Source: Candidatus Jordarchaeum madagascarense | Lineage (GTDB): Archaea; Asgardarchaeota; Jordiarchaeia; Jordiarchaeales; Jordiarchaeaceae | Length of the DNA: 7,050 bases | Assembly: GCA_019056875.1 (NCBI GenBank) | Contig: DXJA01000126.1 | Location: forward strand, 1 to 7,050 | Direction: 5' to 3' | Shown here: positions 5,198-7,050 of the stretch, in pieces | How the letters are laid out: every line of letters starts with the position of its first letter | Position numbering within the stretch: the stretch's first letter is position 1 | Translations under genes and position numbers: made by a program | The notes under the pieces: generated by a model | Database searches by the model: none | What the model saw: the letters and a program-made list of their open reading frames with translations, nothing else | What the model was told of the DNA's origin: nothing

Positions 5198-6826
5198 CTA
5201 TTGGTATGCTTCCTGTAGTCTTTTGAGAAGCATGTTTCTATCTAACAGCAGGAGAAATGAAGCCAACCGCGGGCCTTGCTTTTTTCCCAGTAGTACTTGG
5301 TAAATTAGTTGGAAAAACTTTCGGGATCCCAAACCAGCCTCATCTTTTGCGACCCTGTAAAGAATGTTTTCCAATTCACTTTCTGTTAGGTCTCGTTTAC
5401 CTAATCTATCAGCTAGTATTCTTAAAGCCTCTTTTTCTTCCTGTTTGAGCTGTTTCTTTAGGTTAGCGGGAAGTTCTTCAAGGAGTTCTAACCTGAATCT
5501 TTCGGGTGCATATTTCTCAAGCCAAACTTCGGCTTCTTCCAGCCTCTTATTAATCCTAATTTTATCCTCTGCCGTTGGTTTATCACCGAGGAGGCCAGTA
5601 GTTTTGAGTTTTGTTATCGCGTTCTCAAGAAGGTTTTCTTTGGGAAGGATTTGCACCATAGTCACAGCGTGAGCGTATCTTAGCTGGAAGGGGGGAACCT
5701 TGGGTGGGGATTTAAGCTGAGAAAGCTCATAACTTCTCCTCATCTCAAATTCTTCTTTTTCCTGAGACATTGTTTCAACCCCGTAATATACTCTTTCCGC
5801 TTGATCATAAGTCTCAGACAACTCAGGAACACGTACCAAATCTATTACAACCCTTTTCATAGGCTTATTTTTAAGATAGAGATATCTAAGAACCTCTGGC
5901 TCCGATATTTCTAACCAATCAGCCGGAGTAACACCCAAAAAGTCACTAGACCCCATATCACCCATATCTTTACCATCCACAGAGAAGCCAACCCACTCAT
6001 AGGGAAAACCAAAAGGAGGTTTTCTCTCAAAGATTTTCTCAATTATCTCAGCACAACTATCACGAGACCCACCTGGAGTAGCATGATCCTTACCATAAGG
6101 CTCAAAATTCACATTAAGAAGTGTCCACAGAGCAGACCACTCAATCCGCCAATTAAGCTTCCCATCCTCCATGCTTGAAACCCCCTTAGTCCCACAACGA
6201 TTACAAACATGCTCAACCGTATAATCATCCAAATTAACACTTAAAATTTCATGCTGACCAATGGTAAGACACTTCCCACATAGCGGCTCAAAGGGAATCC
6301 AGCCCTCAGGATACGGGTTCCTACCCCGGTACTTGTTAATAATCTGCCTAAGCTCCTCTTTGCGCTCAATAGCTTTTTTAACTAGTTCCTTCATTCCATC
6401 CGTCTTATAAAGATCCGTAGTAAAAACAGGTTTAACCCCTACCGAAAAATTATCCAAAGAATCTCTAAAAGGACCCCAATAATGTTCCACCCAGTTTTTA
6501 TGACAGCCAAAAGGATCGGGAACATCAGTTAAACGCCTGCTACGATATTCCTTAGCTTCCTCTAAATTAGAAAACTGTTCCAACTGAGCACCCTTCCCTT
6601 TCCACTGATCCTGCGTATAAAGAACCAAAAAGTGCTCAGCACCTTTACCCATTCTTAAAAACTCTTCCTTAACCGTATTGGTAAGAATAATTTCGCCACG
6701 AAGACGACCAAGATGTTGTAAACCAGAAACAGACATTCCACAACTACACACATAATGGTCCCGATCCTTCCAGTATTCAATGATGTTTTCCACTGTTTCA
6801 TCGATCCAATGCCAATATTTCTCCAA
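5198..6826 (-). CDS. lysS: Class I lysyl-tRNA synthetase-like protein with altered catalytic signatures
   Basis: The 542-residue length and domain order match archaeal class I LysRS, which charges tRNA-Lys. The clearest matches are VPDPFGCH (102-109), FEPYGKDHATPGG (241-253), the stretch DWLEISEPEVLRYLYLKNKP (303-322), and the anticodon-binding helical end NILYRVAKDEAGLGSRKFF and KQGPRLASFLLLLDR (516-530). A two-CxxC zinc ribbon is complete (C183/C186, C208/C211). Two signatures differ. The HIGH region reads SGLQHLGRLRGE where relatives have HxGN. The KMSKS region (286-298) reads KDMGDMGSSDFLG, without the usual KMSxSKG lysines. It may be a diverged LysRS or a paralogue with changed activity. 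The start is TTG, with AAGGG (6834-6838) 7 bases upstream; no ATG lies nearby. Third-position codon preference shifts near residue 370. Confidence 0.88.
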   Translation of the reverse strand: MEKYWHWIDETVENIIEYWKDRDHYVCSCGMSVSGLQHLGRLRGEIILTNTVKEEFLRMGKGAEHFLVLYTQDQWKGKGAQLEQFSNLEEAKEYRSRRLTDVPDPFGCHKNWVEHYWGPFRDSLDNFSVGVKPVFTTDLYKTDGMKELVKKAIERKEELRQIINKYRGRNPYPEGWIPFEPLCGKCLTIGQHEILSVNLDDYTVEHVCNRCGTKGVSSMEDGKLNWRIEWSALWTLLNVNFEPYGKDHATPGGSRDSCAEIIEKIFERKPPFGFPYEWVGFSVDGKDMGDMGSSDFLGVTPADWLEISEPEVLRYLYLKNKPMKRVVIDLVRVPELSETYDQAERVYYGVETMSQEKEEFEMRRSYELSQLKSPPKVPPFQLRYAHAVTMVQILPKENLLENAITKLKTTGLLGDKPTAEDKIRINKRLEEAEVWLEKYAPERFRLELLEELPANLKKQLKQEEKEALRILADRLGKRDLTESELENILYRVAKDEAGLGSRKFFQLIYQVLLGKKQGPRLASFLLLLDRNMLLKRLQEAYQ

Positions 6827-7020
6827 AGCAATACCCTTCTTAACCTTCTACTTCATCGGAACAATACGTATTAGTAAATTTTTCGGATTAAGGTAATACA
6901 CTCGATAACTATTCCCAAAAGTAACAAAAAATTTTTATTAACAAAATCCAAGGCACAATGTGATAATTATGTTTTTTTTGGGGGTAGGTTAACTAACCCT
7001 TTTTTTGTTTAAATAGGGAT
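6827..7020. other. Probable divergent intergenic region upstream of the synthetase gene
   Basis: About 194 AT-rich bases lie between the synthetase start and a possible plus-strand gene. On the minus strand CCGAAAAATTTACTAA (6870-6885) looks like a BRE plus TATA box, about 50 bases before the TTG start. Near the plus-strand end are T8 (6972-6979), a G-run (6980-6984), the small palindrome GGTTA-AC-TAACC (6987-6998) and T7 (7000-7006). TTTAAATA (7008-7015) is TATA-like but lies only a few bases before the ATG at 7021. No RNA gene is recognisable. Confidence 0.4.
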
Positions 7021-7050
7021 ATGTCAGTCGAAGAAGTTTTTGAAGGTACC
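7021..7050 (+). CDS. Possible 5' end of a divergent plus-strand gene (partial)
   Basis: ATG at 7021 opens a frame of ten codons (MSVEEVFEGT) running off the window. GGG at 7016-7018 ends 2 bases ahead, close for a ribosome site. The upstream frame is closed by TAA at 6994-6996. The peptide is too short to recognise. The TATA-like TTTAAATA just upstream is an argument against this exact start, because transcription would then begin inside the frame. Confidence 0.35.
   Translation, partial: MSVEEVFEGT

Noticed and set aside
5257..5672. Two plus-strand frames across the 3' end of the synthetase gene
   Set aside because: They are antisense to the conserved anticodon-binding region, and their Ser/Leu-rich translations look like shadows.
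6972..7006. T8, G-run, palindrome and T7 as a terminator
   Set aside because: The palindrome has only 5-bp arms with a 2-base centre, and no plus-strand gene upstream would need it; it is more likely promoter-region sequence or chance.
1..7050. CRISPR array, tRNA, rRNA, insertion sequence or prophage genes
   Set aside because: No regularly spaced direct repeats, cloverleaf with a conserved T-loop, transposase motif or terminal repeat was seen on either strand by reading.

Overview
The window is archaeal and most likely from an Asgard archaeon. The evidence is gene content: a Vps4-type AAA ATPase with an N-terminal MIT domain sits directly upstream of a gene whose C-terminal two thirds read as the ESCRT-II subunit Vps25. 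Alongside are an archaeal SepF, a class I (archaeal-type) lysyl-tRNA synthetase and a CDP-alcohol phosphotransferase of the archaetidylinositol-phosphate synthase type. Shine-Dalgarno sites, TTG start codons and AT-rich spacers fit this. I cannot name the Asgard lineage, and all family calls are from residue patterns recalled from memory, without a database search.

Layout. Positions 1-63 may hold the tail of a plus-strand gene. A small lysine-rich orphan gene (221-538, plus) follows a very AT-rich spacer. It converges on an enoyl-CoA hydratase/isomerase gene (693-1472, minus). A gene-free stretch of about 290 bp leads to sepF (1764-2180, minus). Upstream of sepF lie vps25 (2317-3060) and vps4 (3082-4251), both minus and 21 bp apart. 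A hairpin plus T-run (4331-4361) separates vps4 from the phospholipid synthase gene (4427-5101, minus), which is preceded by the lysyl-tRNA synthetase-like gene (5198-6826, minus). A short open frame beginning at 7021 may start a divergent plus-strand gene.

How the genes may work together. Vps4 and Vps25 belong to one membrane-remodelling pathway: ESCRT-II nucleates ESCRT-III polymers and Vps4 disassembles them. SepF is the membrane anchor of FtsZ, the other archaeal division machinery, so the region places parts of both systems side by side. The phospholipid synthase makes inositol-type archaeal lipid headgroups, but its terminator suggests separate transcription. No ESCRT-III (Snf7), Vps22/36, ubiquitin-system or FtsZ gene is visible in the window.

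Most worth a second look: the Vps25-Vps4 pair with SepF beside it; the long coiled-coil extension on Vps25; the synthetase, whose anticodon-binding end is well kept but whose HIGH and KMSKS signatures are altered; and abrupt changes in third-codon-position preference inside vps4 and inside the synthetase gene.
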